Part shown: positions 23,661-34,890 of the stretch, one piece after another
Position numbering within the stretch: position 1 is the first letter of the stretch
Layout of the letters: every line of letters starts with the position of its first letter
DNA from: Larix kaempferi
Lineage: Eukaryota; Streptophyta; Pinopsida; Pinales; Pinaceae
Assembly (NCBI GenBank): GCA_027924585.1
Contig: BSBM01000001.1
Coordinates: 55,965,501 to 56,029,500 of the forward strand
Direction: 5' to 3'
Length of the DNA: 64,000 bases
Position numbers and translations under genes: made by a program
The notes under the pieces: generated by a model
Seen by the model: only the letters and a program-made list of their open reading frames with translations
Databases searched by the model: none
What the model was told of the DNA's origin: nothing

Positions 23661-25555
23661 TGAACATCCACCACTTGTACGGTGTCCATCATTCTTCATG
23701 ACCTTTCCTACAAATCAAAATTAAGTACATGATTAGTAATACTTCATAATCATCAAAAGATAACCCATTATGCATACAGATATCATTTACATAGTGATGC
23801 AACTATTTTGACCATTACTTTGGCACAACACTTTCCCATATCCTGTATGCATACAGTGGCTATCTAGATGCCTTCCATCTCTACCAGAACATACTATCGA
23901 GAGTGTGCACAACTCTCAGCATGTCAGCAAAGAGGTTTCATTCTAGACAAGCAACAATGGAATGTTTGTCCAAGCATATGCACATTAGTTGTATACTGTT
24001 CAATGCTCTATGAATGTTTACACTCAGCATTATATATTCTAGGAATACAAATATGCATGCAGGCAATATCATTACTATTTCAAATAGCAACTCAAATACT
24101 TATCTTTTATGTTTGTGTGGCTGCCTCCCGCTTGATCTTCTGTATGTCTTTTGAACTTCTATTCATTCTGTACCACTGTGCATGCTCAAGAGTCATCCTC
24201 ATGATCTCATATACAAACATACACTCATTAGTATATTCTAAATGCTATCAAAACATTATAGTACTAAATGATCTTGAAAACGTATAGTCATGATTATAGT
24301 TAATAAACATTAGTATTCAAGATTTCAGGGAAGTCTTCTTTTACTCATGCGTATCATTGATAAGAGATATAATATGCATAATCCCTTGGTTACTAACTTT
24401 ATGAATGAGCATAACCAATCATTCCAAGTATACTTATATAAGGGATCCTAACACAAGGTAAGATTCATGGGAAACATACCTGGATTATTATACCTACTTG
24501 GTTATGTACAACATACCTCGTAAGTAGAACAAAGATTATGGATGAGTCTTTGTCTTCATGTTTTCATGGTCATGAAGCCTGATTTGTCTTTTGTGATGTA
24601 CCTGTATCTTGTTAGCAGACAACCTCAACCTCACACAACACCATAATGCATTAGTACAATCATAAGTGTCAACACCCTAACCAATGAATATCTTCTATCA
24701 TGCATTCATAATTTTGTTAAGGTGATACAACAAATCTAAAATCAAGATTGTACTAACTGTAATAATCATGAAGACAAACATACCATAAACTTAATCATGA
24801 ACAAATCTCAAAACATACCTCGATGAGTCATACCTATCGAGATCGCTTGTAATCTCCTTATGTAAAGCCTTAGCCTCATCTCCCTCTGAAACATGAACTC
24901 CTTCACTTATGTAGGTGACCAATCTATCTTCTTCTAGGATTAACCCTATCCACTTGATTTGCAAGAACTGGACCTGGAGCTGGATATGGGTTTGTCAGAG
25001 AAACCCCAAAAATTCAAACTTTGAATTTCAGACTTCCGAAAGGATAGAAATATGCGCCTTGATGAGCTGATCAAACTGATATATTTAGAATTTGAAAACT
25101 GCAAAGTTTTACTCCTCAATTTTGCCTTTGAAACTTTCGGATTCACTGGACGTGACCCTGAACTGGGGTTTGATGAAGCCCACTCTTTTTCCCCATCAAA
25201 AAGTTTGAACCAAAGCTCTAAGCTTCTATTTTTCTGAGGAGCTTCCAGCCGTGGTCACAGATTTCAAAAATTCCTATTTTTACAGAAGCCCTAATTTTCC
25301 ACTTTTCTGATCAAAGTTCCGAACTAGGGTCTAATCAAGCCCGGCCTTCTGCCCAACCAAAAATTCTGATCTTGGTCTCTAAATTTCTATTTTGATGAGT
25401 AGCATCCAGCCGTGGTCTCCAATTACAAAAATTCCAACTTTCTTCAAAGCCCTAAATTTCGGAAGCCATGAATGAAGGTACCAAAAAATAATTCTGTTTT
25501 GACAGAAATATGTACCTGATTGTTTCTGGTGTAACTCCGAAATTTTTGATCCACA
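23661..25555 (-). other. Internal region of the young derivative without recognised coding
   Basis: In the autonomous layout this stretch would hold gag, protease and integrase. I find only short frames on both strands and no zinc knuckle, DSGA or DDE motif. From about 24.9 kb on it resembles an untranslated leader. Confidence 0.5.
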
Positions 25556-25920
25556 GGGTCTGAAAAAGTTTTCTGAGATAGCCTGACCTGTTAGCTTTCC
25601 ATCCTGACAGGTCTGACCTCAATTGGATGTTCTGAGAGAGAGTTATGCCAAATGTCGCAACGTGACCTGTTTTGGGAAAATACAGGAGAGCGAACTTGTA
25701 CGGCGTGCCACGTGTCACTGTTTGACCTTCGGCCTCTGAAAAAGTTTTCTGAGATAGATCGGCCTGTTATCTTTCCATCCTGACAGGTCTGACCTCAATT
25801 GGATTCTCTGAGAGAGAGTTATGCCAAGTGTCGCAACATGACCTGTTTATGGGATAATACAGGAGAGCGAACTTGTACGGCGTGCCACGTGTCACTGGTT
25901 CACCTTCGGCCTCTGAAAAA
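25556..25920 (-). repeat. Direct duplication of ~178 bp in the leader
   Basis: Two adjacent copies, about 25560-25736 and 25738-25917, share the order: 'tctgaaaaagttttctgaga', 'ctttccatcctgacaggtct', 'cttgtacggcgtgccacgtg'. They differ by scattered substitutions. A third partial start follows at 25913. Confidence 0.85.
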
Positions 25921-26293
25921 GTTTTTTGAGATAGTACCGTCTGTGTACTACCTGTCACTTTTCACGAAATTTCATTTGGATCTTCCTAGCCCAAGTTATG
26001 ACCTTTTTCCCAAGGTCACCTGATTTTGACTCAGATCTGGAAGAGGCAGAAACCCTATATTGTACAGATCATAAATCACAAAGTACAACGAATTAGAGGT
26101 TGTCCTTTGGACACAAGGTACCTGGAGATCTTAGCTTCGTCCTGTAACAATTTCAGATCCGAAAACTTGGCCAAAACGGATTTATAGCGAAAGTTCTACG
26201 ATGACGGGTTTTTGCTATGTAAAACCCTAACCTTCAAATTGTCGTAAGTAAAGCAAGTGTCTTTAGTGCCATACCTTGTCTTCCTTCAGGTTA

Positions 26294-26305
26294 GCTCTGA
26301 TACCA
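26294..26305 (-). other. Primer-binding site (minus strand), perfect
   Basis: Plus-strand gctctgatacca is the exact inverse of TGGTATCAGAGC and directly touches the 5' LTR at 26306. It defines the transcription direction and is fully preserved. Confidence 0.95.
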
Positions 26306-26910
26306 TGTTAAAAATTCAATATGCTAAGACAGAAAATAGCAGCATTACATTCCATTTCACAATAATAGCATATACAGGATCACTGAAGAAACAACAAGCA
26401 TAGCATAAACACAAGAGACACAGATTTATCCTGGGAAACCCTCATGGGGTAGAAAACCCAGTAAAGCTTCCTCAATATAGATGACCAGCAATATACAAAG
26501 ATGCAAACCAAAGACATGATCTCCTTCTCCACTGTAGCAGACCTCTCCTCCAATAGGTGCGCCTCCCTTGAATGAGTGAGTGTGTATAATGAGGAACACA
26601 CCTCCTCTATTTATACACTACTTTGATATGTATTTTACACAAGTACACGTAGGCTCGTATTTAACCAATAGGTTAAATAACCCACTACAACTAACTGGGC
26701 CGACCCCTCTAGGGTGGTCTAATAACCCTTTGACCCACATAACACATTTAGGGCCGACCCCCACTAGGGAAGTCTAATAACCCGAGTTACCACATTCCGA
26801 CGGAGGAATAAACATCTCCGGATATACAATAAGATCTTCACGGAGGAATGAATCATCTCCGGAATAATAAAGTACAAATATAATATTCTTTGAAGTTACA
26901 ATATTTAACA
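26306..26910 (-). repeat. 5' LTR of the minus-strand Copia derivative
   Basis: 605 bp, no difference seen from 19192-19796. It carries the active-position promoter, with a TATA box at 26607-26615 on the minus strand. Confidence 0.95.
26607..26615 (-). promoter_or_regulatory. TATA box (minus strand) of 5' LTR
   Basis: TATAAATAG on the minus strand, the expected promoter of the young element. Confidence 0.6.
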
Positions 26911-27469
26911 TTTCCTATGTTATGTCTACTTCTTATGCTCAAATTATTTGAATGAATGATTGCATGAAATTAACCAGTACGAATACTATGTATAGGCCTG
27001 AGTTTGAGGCTGAGTTCATGTTTGAACACTTCACCATTTGCTTGGGATTAATATGTTGCTAACCTTGCAGGTTGTAGATGCATTGATTAGATTTAGTTTC
27101 ATTAGGTGTGTTGTTATGCATTACATACTTTGTTCGATGGACTGTATGGCATCACCTAAACTTGGGGAAGGAATCAGATATCCCTGTTGTGTTTTATGAC
27201 TCCTATGTGGTTGAGGGGAAAGGGGATGTCATGGAATAAGGCATGTAGAGATTCTTGCAGAAGGATAAACGGGAATTAAGGAAGTTTAGGAAAGTATTTA
27301 GTTAGAAATATGTCCAATTCAGAGTAGTCAGATGTGGTAGGGGATCAAACCATTTTATAGAGCTCACCAAGAGATTTCCAATGGTGCCTGACTTGTCCAA
27401 TTTCGTCTAAGGATGAAGACTTTATCGGGCTGGGAAGTTGGCTGTAACAGGGCATGGTCGGCTCCCAAA

Positions 27470-27880
27470 TTTCTGCATCTGCATTGCAGAATGTGGACGT
27501 CGGGGGAACATTTCTACAACATCGGCTAATGTGGTGCTTCGCATTTCTGAATCCTGCACTATGGAATGCGGAATTCGGAGCGCATTTTTGCAGCGTCAGA
27601 CAATGTGGTGCTTCACAGTTCTGACTTCCGCACTACATAATGCAGAAGTCGAGAGCACATTTTTGCAGCACCGGGTATTGTGGCGCTCCGCATTTCCGAT
27701 TTCTGCACTGAGGAATGCAGAAGTCATGGGTGAATTTATGCAATGATGATCATTGTAGCGCTCCGCATTTTTGACTTCCACACTACAGAATGCAGAAGTC
27801 GGGGGCGCTTTTCTGCAGCACCGGGTATTTTTGTGATCTGCATTCTGACTCCTGCATTCTAAAATGCAGAAGTCGGAGTC
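27470..27880. repeat. Tandem array of GACTTCTGCA/TGCAGAAGTC hairpins in the solo LTR
   Basis: About five units of roughly 75-80 bp. Each contains a ~10-base arm, an 8-base loop and the inverse arm, for example 27623-27650, 27698-27725 and 27847-27874. Between them lies a segment related to 'gtggcgctccgcattt'. Confidence 0.85.
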
Positions 27881-28080
27881 ACATTTTGTTCGACACCGTG
27901 ATTTGAGCATTACACCCGTCCAAATTCTGACTATAGATTGTGGCCAGGTAGATTGTGGATTTCAAATCGGAATCCATTGTGACTACATGTAAAAACAAAG
28001 AGATTTGTTGAAAAAAAATGTATCAGGTTGTCTCCCACCACCTCTGAAGGGCACCAAGGCGACCAGGGACGTGACATAGT

Positions 28081-28234
28081 CGACTATGATGATATGTTTC
28101 TCTAGTGGTCAAACACAATGGTGGATATTACACCAGATAGATGGTGTGATCGAAGTAGAAGACGATATCGTGCAACCTCCTGGACTCAAGACTCTCTTAA
28201 GAGAACCACATTTGTGCATATTGAAGAAGACTTT
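28081..28234 (+). pseudogene. Level-2 Copia RT fragment, left piece
   Basis: Between the solo LTR and the LARD, short peptides fit Copia RT: DYDDMF at the start (28082-28099), GVIEVEDDIVQPPG (near 28144-28185) and LCILKKT (28213-28233) next to the LARD. Relative to the family, the block that carries the first catalytic Asp is deleted. The continuation of the KKALYGLKQ motif is on the other side of the LARD at 37348. Confidence 0.75.
28230..28234. other. Target-site duplication ACTTT, left copy
   Basis: Repeated exactly at 37343-37347. Confidence 0.9.
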
Positions 28235-29604
28235 TGTAACGTCCCCATTATTGACCCCATTACATTCAAATGTAATTGATGTAATATTGTTATGAAATCA
28301 TGGTGAGGAGCTCAAGGCCAAGTCCCCGCCATCGATTTATTGATGCATATGGTCTGCGTGCTAGCCGGGCACATTGGAACTTCAACATCATGTAATATGC
28401 ATTTTAATAAAAATACCCACAACTAGCTATGCAATGCAACAAAGAGATGGGGGCATGATTTCACAAAAAATTGGGAGGGAAAACATTCAAACCCTTGAGC
28501 CAATCAGTTCAAGCCAAGTGTCAATAAGAGAACCCATCAAACCCTCAACTACCCATGTTGAATTTTGTACCCAACCATTGATTTCTCCCAAGAGTTGGTT
28601 GGGGTAGTTAATGCCTTGGGAATGGAGAGGTATGGCTGTCCAAATTCGGGTATGGGCAAGCCACCCTTCATGGAAAAACGTGTTGGTCTCCTTGGGCAAG
28701 AAGGGAGCCATGAAATTGCTCCCTAAGCCTTTATGCAACCATCAGTCTTGCTCCCTCATGCAGCTCTAGCTGCCTGGGCGTTTTTCTCCATGGTTTTCTG
28801 GTTTTCCCTTCATCTTTTTACCTAGGAAGGGGCGTTTTTGTATTGATTACCAATGGGGAAGAAAACAAAATGTTTGTGAGTCTTCCTGGAGGTCGTTTAG
28901 GCCATTGGAAGGGATCCAAACCAGTGGACAGAAAACAGTTTTGCTCCCTGGGGTTGAAATCGAAATTCCATAGTTCGCTTGGGTGAACCACGAGTTGGGA
29001 GCGCCAATGTGGACCCTGTTTTGTGAACACCTCTGTTGTAAATGTATAACCCTGTCAATGATCGTTTTGCTGAGAGAAGAAAGAGTATGTTGGGGTATGG
29101 GTAATGGGTAATCCATTGTTCTGGCTTGAGCTTGAGAATAAGCATCCATTGTTCAAGTGTAGCCTGATAAACCCAGTTGAGCTGGCTTGGCTGAGATGAA
29201 ATGGTTAATAGACTGCGTGTGAGCTGGAATGTTCCCTTTCCTTGTGATAATCATGCCCAGCTCGGGGGTGGCCTTCGGACCGACTCAGTATAAGCTGTCG
29301 AAGAGCCTATGGTTGGGTGTAACGTTGCAGCAACATAGCTAGTTGCATAATGAAGATAAGTGTTTTTAAGTCTATGTATTTACTTCTGCAATGTTTAATT
29401 AATGATTATTTTGATATGTTAGATGAGCATGAAGTGTGTGTGGATGTTATTTTAATTCCGTTGTGCATAGTTGATTTGTTTTACATCTGCACATTCATAT
29501 TTTTACTTATATAAATCTAACTAATGGGCTGAGATCATGTGAAAGCCCTGAATTCGGCATCATGTTCCCTGCCTTGCATTGGATAAATGGGTGGGTGCGT
29601 GACA
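28235..29604 (+). repeat. 5' LTR of the LARD
   Basis: TGTAACGTCCCC to GCGTGACA. It contains 'gagctcaaggccaag' and one copy of the 'cctgataaacccag' hairpin motif at about 29165, the same motif that forms the interior array at 33.8-34.3 kb. Confidence 0.93.
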
Positions 29605-29606
29605 GA

Positions 29607-29618
29607 TGGTATCAGAGC
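29607..29618 (+). other. Primer-binding site of the LARD, perfect
   Basis: TGGTATCAGAGC lies two bases after the LTR, fully matching the initiator tRNA-Met complement. Confidence 0.95.
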
Positions 29619-29764
29619 TACTGGTTGCAACATTGGGCCTTTATGGGGATACCTATCATAGGTGCAGACGTAAGTATGCTTCCGGCTCAGCACTGATAGT
29701 TAAGAAAAAAATTTCAAAAAATTTCAATTTCAAAAAATTTCAATTTCAAATTTTTTCTAAGTTT

Positions 29765-30315
29765 CTATGATTTCTTCCGAAACTACGGAAGGATTCTGCG
29801 AACGGTTCCGCAACACGGAAGAGTTCGGGAATATCTTCCGAAACTGCGGAAGGATTCCACGAACGGTTCCGCAACGCGGAAGAGTTCGGGAATGTCTTCC
29901 AAAACTGCGGAAGGATTCCGCGAACGGTTCCACAACGTGGAAGAGTTTGGGAATGTCTCCGAAACTGCGGAAGGATTCCGCGAATGGTTCCGCAACGCGG
30001 AAGAGTTCGGGAATGTCTTCCGAAATTGCGAAAGGATTCCGCGAATGGTTCCGAAATCACGGAAGAATTCGGGAAAGTCTTCCGAAGCGGCGGAAGCATT
30101 CCGCGAATGGCTCCGCAACTGCGGGAGCATTCGCCGAATCGCTCCGCAACGGAAGCATTCCGCGAATCGCTCCGCAACTGCAGGAGCATTCGCCGAATGG
30201 CTCCGCAACTGCGGGAGCATTCGCCAAATCGCTCCGCAACTACAGGAGAATTCGCCGAATCGCTCTGCAATTGCGGAAGTGTTCGGTGAACAACCTCGCA
30301 ACGGCGGGAAGTTTT
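29765..30315. repeat. CpG-rich tandem array of TTCCG/CGGAA hairpins
   Basis: Units of about 61 bp (starts near 29774, 29835, 29896, 29957, 30018) change into shorter 30-40-bp units after about 30085. Each long unit has two inverted pairs, CTTCCG-AAACTG-CGGAAG and TTCCG-CAACG-CGGAA. The region is far richer in CpG than its surroundings. Overlapping frames of 101-227 codons open in several frames on both strands, which is expected from a stop-poor repeat; I do not call genes here. Confidence 0.92.
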
Positions 30316-33300
30316 GTGAAAAAAAAAAGTGACCAAAACTTGATTTTTGGATAGAAGGAACATCCGGGCTCAGAATGGAATGATTCCTATGGGGCTCGGA
30401 GGCCATTGACAAAGACCATGAAAGAACCAGTGAAGACCCCGAGCCCATTACACTCCAATTTGACATAAAATGGATAATAGTGACTTTTGATGGACGGAGT
30501 CCCGAGGCTTGACGGAAGGTCGGTTTGGGATGAAATTGATCAGGCGCGGCTATGAAGCAGGCACGATGTTAAGTTCAAAATATTGGAGCCAAAATCCTAG
30601 GGATGCGAAGTCGGGATGAGCAAGAAGGCCAAAAAGCATTGTTCCGGGCCACTTTTTCGGGATTTTGAAAAGCTGGTGGACAGTAAAAGTGACCCGAGAT
30701 GTGGGAATCAAAATTTTTACTGAACTAGAAATTTCATATTCTCATTAAGACGGACAGTTTCCGTTAGACGAAGATTTCCCAGAAATGCACCGTTTGGGAG
30801 ACAGCCATTTTTGGCCCAAAATTTGGAATTTTGGAAAAATGTGAAAAGTGAGAAGTAGTAAAACCCAGAAATTCATAAAAGATGAATGGTGCATCAGAAT
30901 TGAAATCCGGGAATTGCTGAGTGTTCCTTGTTATATGGAATAACTTCGCCCAATAGATAAGTTTTTGTGATTCCTCATAGATTTTCTTCCGCAGGTGGCT
31001 AAAGTTGGCATTCTGGACCAAAATGCAACTGTATAAAATGTGCAGAATTGGAGTGAAAGTTGTCATTTTTGAAGAGATGCAATTTCCGCACCTGATGTCG
31101 GAATGGAGCATGAAGACAGGCATTGGAAAGCTTGTCCAACAGGGAACAATAATGAATGACTAGAGTTTGAATGAGGTCTACATATATCATAGATATTTAG
31201 TGCAGAAGAGTGCCAGCGGCTGTTCTGACAAACATATTTTGTTGTCAATATGGGCAATTTTTACAATTGCATGATATGGAAGAGGAATTCCATGTTACAA
31301 TGAGGGGTCGAAAAGGGAAGAATTCTTTTAACCCCTATTTATTATCATACTTATAATTATGAAATTGTCATAATATGGCATAAAAATGTTAAAAATGTAA
31401 GGGATTACATAGATATATATGCATTAGATGGCACCTTAACAAACATTGCATAGTGCATATGGAAATGCTTGTGCATAAATGGGATATTTCATATTGGTAG
31501 GATAATGAAGTCTGCATATGCAATGAACCACTAATGGAGAATATTGTGGTTGATAATCACTATTGATGTTGGTATTGGTTGTAGAACCAAAGATAACAAA
31601 GAGCATGGCTAAATGTGCTGAGGATGTTGTTGCATGAAGCCAACAACCTTATGCAGAAAGGATGGTGCAACAAATCTATGATCATAAAGTTGGAAAAAGG
31701 AATGAGCAGCCTTGGTAAGAGGCCAACTGATCAGGTAACATCAGGCGACGTTAATGGTAACCATGTAGGTAATGATTATTGGTGCAAAATTGCATGAATG
31801 TTGAAAGAGAATTTGGAAAGATCTCTTCAACTATGTTTGAGCTATGTTGAGTTAGTTTGCATGTGATATGGAATATCGATTGGGACTGTTAACCTACCAA
31901 GCTTGGTGAGGTGTGGATAAGAGAAGGAAATGATCTTTACACCCTATGACTATTTAGAAATATCAATGCATTCATATGAATTTATATCATGCCATGTGTA
32001 TGTTGGCTATGTGCCTAATAAGCAAAGCAAGTGAGGACTGGTGGTCCTGATTATGGTAATGCAGAATAGTAAGTACATGAAGAGCCAAATCATGATCGAT
32101 GGGCTACTAGAATGCTATATGGAAGGACAGAGTTGTATGAATGATATGACTGTGAAATAATGAGTATTTATGATTTATTTAAGTTGCATGGATAGTGTGA
32201 CTATGTCTTGAAATTCTATTGTGATAATGATGCATATATAGAAATATATATATATTTCATTGCATTTCAAATGTTAAACAGTTGAAGGTGTTTGAATTAT
32301 TGAGTATTATAATTCTGAGATCACTTCAGTGACTGTTATGACAATGAATGATTATGTGCGTAGATACTCACAACGTGTTTGGCTGATTGAAGTTTCAGTT
32401 TTCAGGTAGAAAAGTCTTGCGTATGGCAATGAGGATAAGTCCATAATAAAGACTGGGATCTACCATGTGCAAAAGCCAAAGGTTATGAGAAGGTTCTCAT
32501 GGTTGTAAATCTACGCATGAAACGAATGTGAAAATTGTCTGGTTTAAGTTTATGAGAATAGTCTCATAGTTGCAAATCTAATTTCTGTAGGAAAACAGAG
32601 TTACAAATTTCAGATTTGAGAATTTGCTTATAATTGCTAATGATTGTTTGGCTTATATAGAATTGTGTCAGGAGGACATGTTGTAGGTGGATGTTTAGGT
32701 ATGGTAGCAAGGGTGAAACCATAATGGGCACAGTGATACCACTTACAAGAGCCAAACAATATGAGGAGAGACTCATTGCTAGGCAAATCAATTTCTGTAG
32801 GAGACATAATTGTAAATTCATATTGAATTTAATTATTAATGCTAGTGATTGGTTATGGAACATTCATATTTGAAGCTTATTGCTAAATGTTGTTGACTAT
32901 TTGGCTATTTGATAAAGTGTGCCAGGATGACACATTGCAGGAAGACCATGTGCGATGGCCTGCAGAAGCCAAACTAGATGGGAAGGATCCCATGCTTTGG
33001 AAATGGGTTTCGGGTGAAACGCCATTGTAAATGTTGATAATGTCTCAGCCGAACTACATGTTGGTAAAGCATGTGAGTGAGACAGTAAATTATGCCAAGA
33101 AGGCATGTGTGGGTTATGGCATGTGAAAATATTGGGGAGGCAAACTGAAGGACTGTTGACTCAGAGAAGGGAGCCCCCATTCTTCGCAAATGAAGAAAAT
33201 ATACATCTGTGAAACGAATGAGTATTCAGTAACCCTAACTAAGGATATACATGTTTGGTTATTAGATTTAATATGCAGAGCATGTTTTATTATTTCATTA

Positions 33301-33815
33301 TTGTTCCAGACTGCTTGAGTATGATTAGGGCCTACATGGCGCACATCAGAAAGGGGGTGCACACCTTTTCTGGTGCTGGGTCATAGTAGGGTTTCCAATA
33401 TTGACTACACCCTAAGGGAATGGATGCATTTCTGGTGTTTCAATACTTGGTAGTGAATGTTATGAAATATGGTTACAATTTTAGAGTAGTAATACTGATG
33501 AGTCTGCTTATCCTCCTTGTGCTATCAGCTTACACATATGCAATTTGGTGTTGCACATAAGAGGCAAAGTGAAGAAAGGGTGCTCAAGAGGGTTGTATGG
33601 GCAGTGGTAACCTTTCTACACTCACACTAAAGGACACTAGAAGAGATGGATAGGCCCGAGGAGCTGTGTTGCAAAAAAGGGGTATCATCCTTGTGTAGTG
33701 TGAGTGGGTATTGTGGGGCCATGCTAGCATGCAGTCAAGTGAGTCACCTATGGAGTTCTTGGAGGGAACCACTGGTTGCATAAGAAAAGGAGCCACGTAA
33801 TCATATTATGTTGTT
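30316..33815 (+). other. LARD interior without recognised coding
   Basis: AT-moderate sequence, short frames only (none above about 120 codons). Two loosely related segments appear at 32375-32700 and 32700-32960 ('aaatctaatttctgtaggaa' against 'aaatcaatttctgtaggaga'), which suggests an old internal duplication. No domain recognised. Confidence 0.5.
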
Positions 33816-34310
33816 CATATTGCCTGATAAACCCAGTCGATGTACTGGCTTGGGAATGGTTGATTATATGCCTGATAAACCCAGTCGGTGTACTGGCTTG
33901 GCATTAGTTATTGGGGTGTTGTGGCGAAAGGTTGTTGGATGCCTGATAAACCCCATCGGTGTACTGGCTTGGCATGTTGTTAAATTAATGCCTGACAAAC
34001 CCAGTCGGTGTACTGGCTTGGCATTGGTTACTTGCATGTTGTGGAGGTATTGGTGAAGGGTGTTATTTCCTGACAAACCCAGTCAGAGAACTGGCTTGGA
34101 AATGGTTATTGTATGCTTGATAAACCCAGTCGGCATACTAGCTTAGCATACTGATTTTTGAAATGCTTGATAAACCCAGTCGGCGTACTGGCTTAGCATA
34201 CTGATTTTTGAAATGCTTGATAAACCCAGTCGACGTACTGGCTTAGCATACTGATTTTTGGGATGCCTGATAAACCCAGTCAGCGCACTGGCTTGGCATT
34301 GCCTATTCGG
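33816..34310. repeat. Array of CCAGT-loop-ACTGG hairpins in LARD
   Basis: Nine units of the form 'tgataaacCCAGTnnnnnnACTGGcttgg', starting near 33822, 33871, 33941, 33991, 34069, 34115, 34165, 34215 and 34265. Spacers vary from about 15 to 45 bases. The six-base loop differs between units (cgatgt, cggtgt, cagaga, cggcgt, cgacgt, cagcgc) while the arms mostly keep pairing; two units break it. A tenth unit is at about 34781. Confidence 0.9.
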
Positions 34311-34890
34311 ATGATGTTGTGGAGCAGCATGTGTGCTGGCCAAGCATCCACCCCACACGTGATCCAAGGCTTATAAAGCAGAGAAGGAAACCTGTGGAGT
34401 AGCGAGAAAAATGCACAACACAGATAAGTATTCATTTTCATTTATTTCTTGTTGGAATAATGAAGACATCAGGTATAAGTCTTATGACAACCAAGCTGAT
34501 GCACTGTTGTTTCTTTATTGGAAACCTTGGCCATTACAGGAAGCAAGGACCCTGAAAGAACTATAAATGCTTGGTAAAGCCAGAGAGTAACTGGTTGGAG
34601 CTATAAATGCTTGGTAAGGCCAGAGAGTAACCGGTTGGAGCTATAAATGCTTGGTAAAGCCAGAGAGTAACTGGTTGGAGCTATAAAATTCTTGGTAAAT
34701 TCAGAGGATAGTTGGTGGAAACATTAACCACTTGATGTTGTGGAGCAGCCGGCGTGCTGGCCAAACATTCCCTTATACAATTGATAAAACCAGTCAGCGT
34801 ACTGGCTTGACATTGCCTGTTCGAATGGTTGTGGAGTAGCCTGCGTGCTGGCCCAACCTTCATTGTTGTATCCATGGGAAATCCAATGCT
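34311..34890. repeat. Second repeat cluster in LARD (CCAG/CTGG units)
   Basis: Four ~40-bp units at about 34564-34725 ('gccagagagtaactggttgg' in their middle) can pair CCAG with CTGG. Flanking them are three copies of 'gttgtggagcagc' plus 'gtgctggcc' (near 34316, 34737, 34828), where AGC or AGCA pairs with GCT or TGCT. Confidence 0.8.

Larger units (their letters stand above)
19192..26910 (-). mobile_element. Young non-autonomous Copia derivative (minus strand)
   Basis: It has direct LTRs of 605 bp each (19192-19796 and 26306-26910) that I read as identical, an exact TSD TTTCC, a perfect minus-strand PBS next to the right LTR and a polypurine tract next to the left LTR. So it is transcribed right to left. 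Inside there is only a stub of RT and an RNase H relic (about 22440-23660); gag, protease and integrase are not recognisable. About 2.3 kb between RNase H and the 3' LTR consists of five consecutive tandem arrays. Identical LTRs with no working pol imply recent mobilisation by proteins supplied in trans (inference). Confidence 0.9.
17309..28076 (+). mobile_element. Long solo LTR (Gypsy type), split by MITE and young Copia
   Basis: It starts TGCAAGATCCCC and ends GGGACGTGACA. Near-TSD: gagtc (17304-17308) against tagtc (28077-28081). Blocks shared with the LARD LTRs include 'gatcaaggccaaggcccc' (17395) and 'agctcgggggtgg' with the following segment (19045-19165). Without the Copia insertion (19192-26910) and one TSD copy it is about 3.0 kb, long for an LTR, partly because of a 0.57-kb MITE and a tandem array at 27470-27880. 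No internal region or second LTR is present. The start is less certain than the end. Confidence 0.65.

Noticed and set aside
29746-30466. Overlapping open frames of 101-227 codons on both strands
   Set aside because: They lie over a stop-poor CpG-rich tandem array, read in many frames at once, and show no domain. They are by-products of the repeat.
33816-34310. Regular repeats with variable spacers, CRISPR-like at first sight
   Set aside because: The context is a plant LTR element with PBS and purine tract, spacers are irregular (15-45 bp) and partly alike, and no cas-like gene exists.
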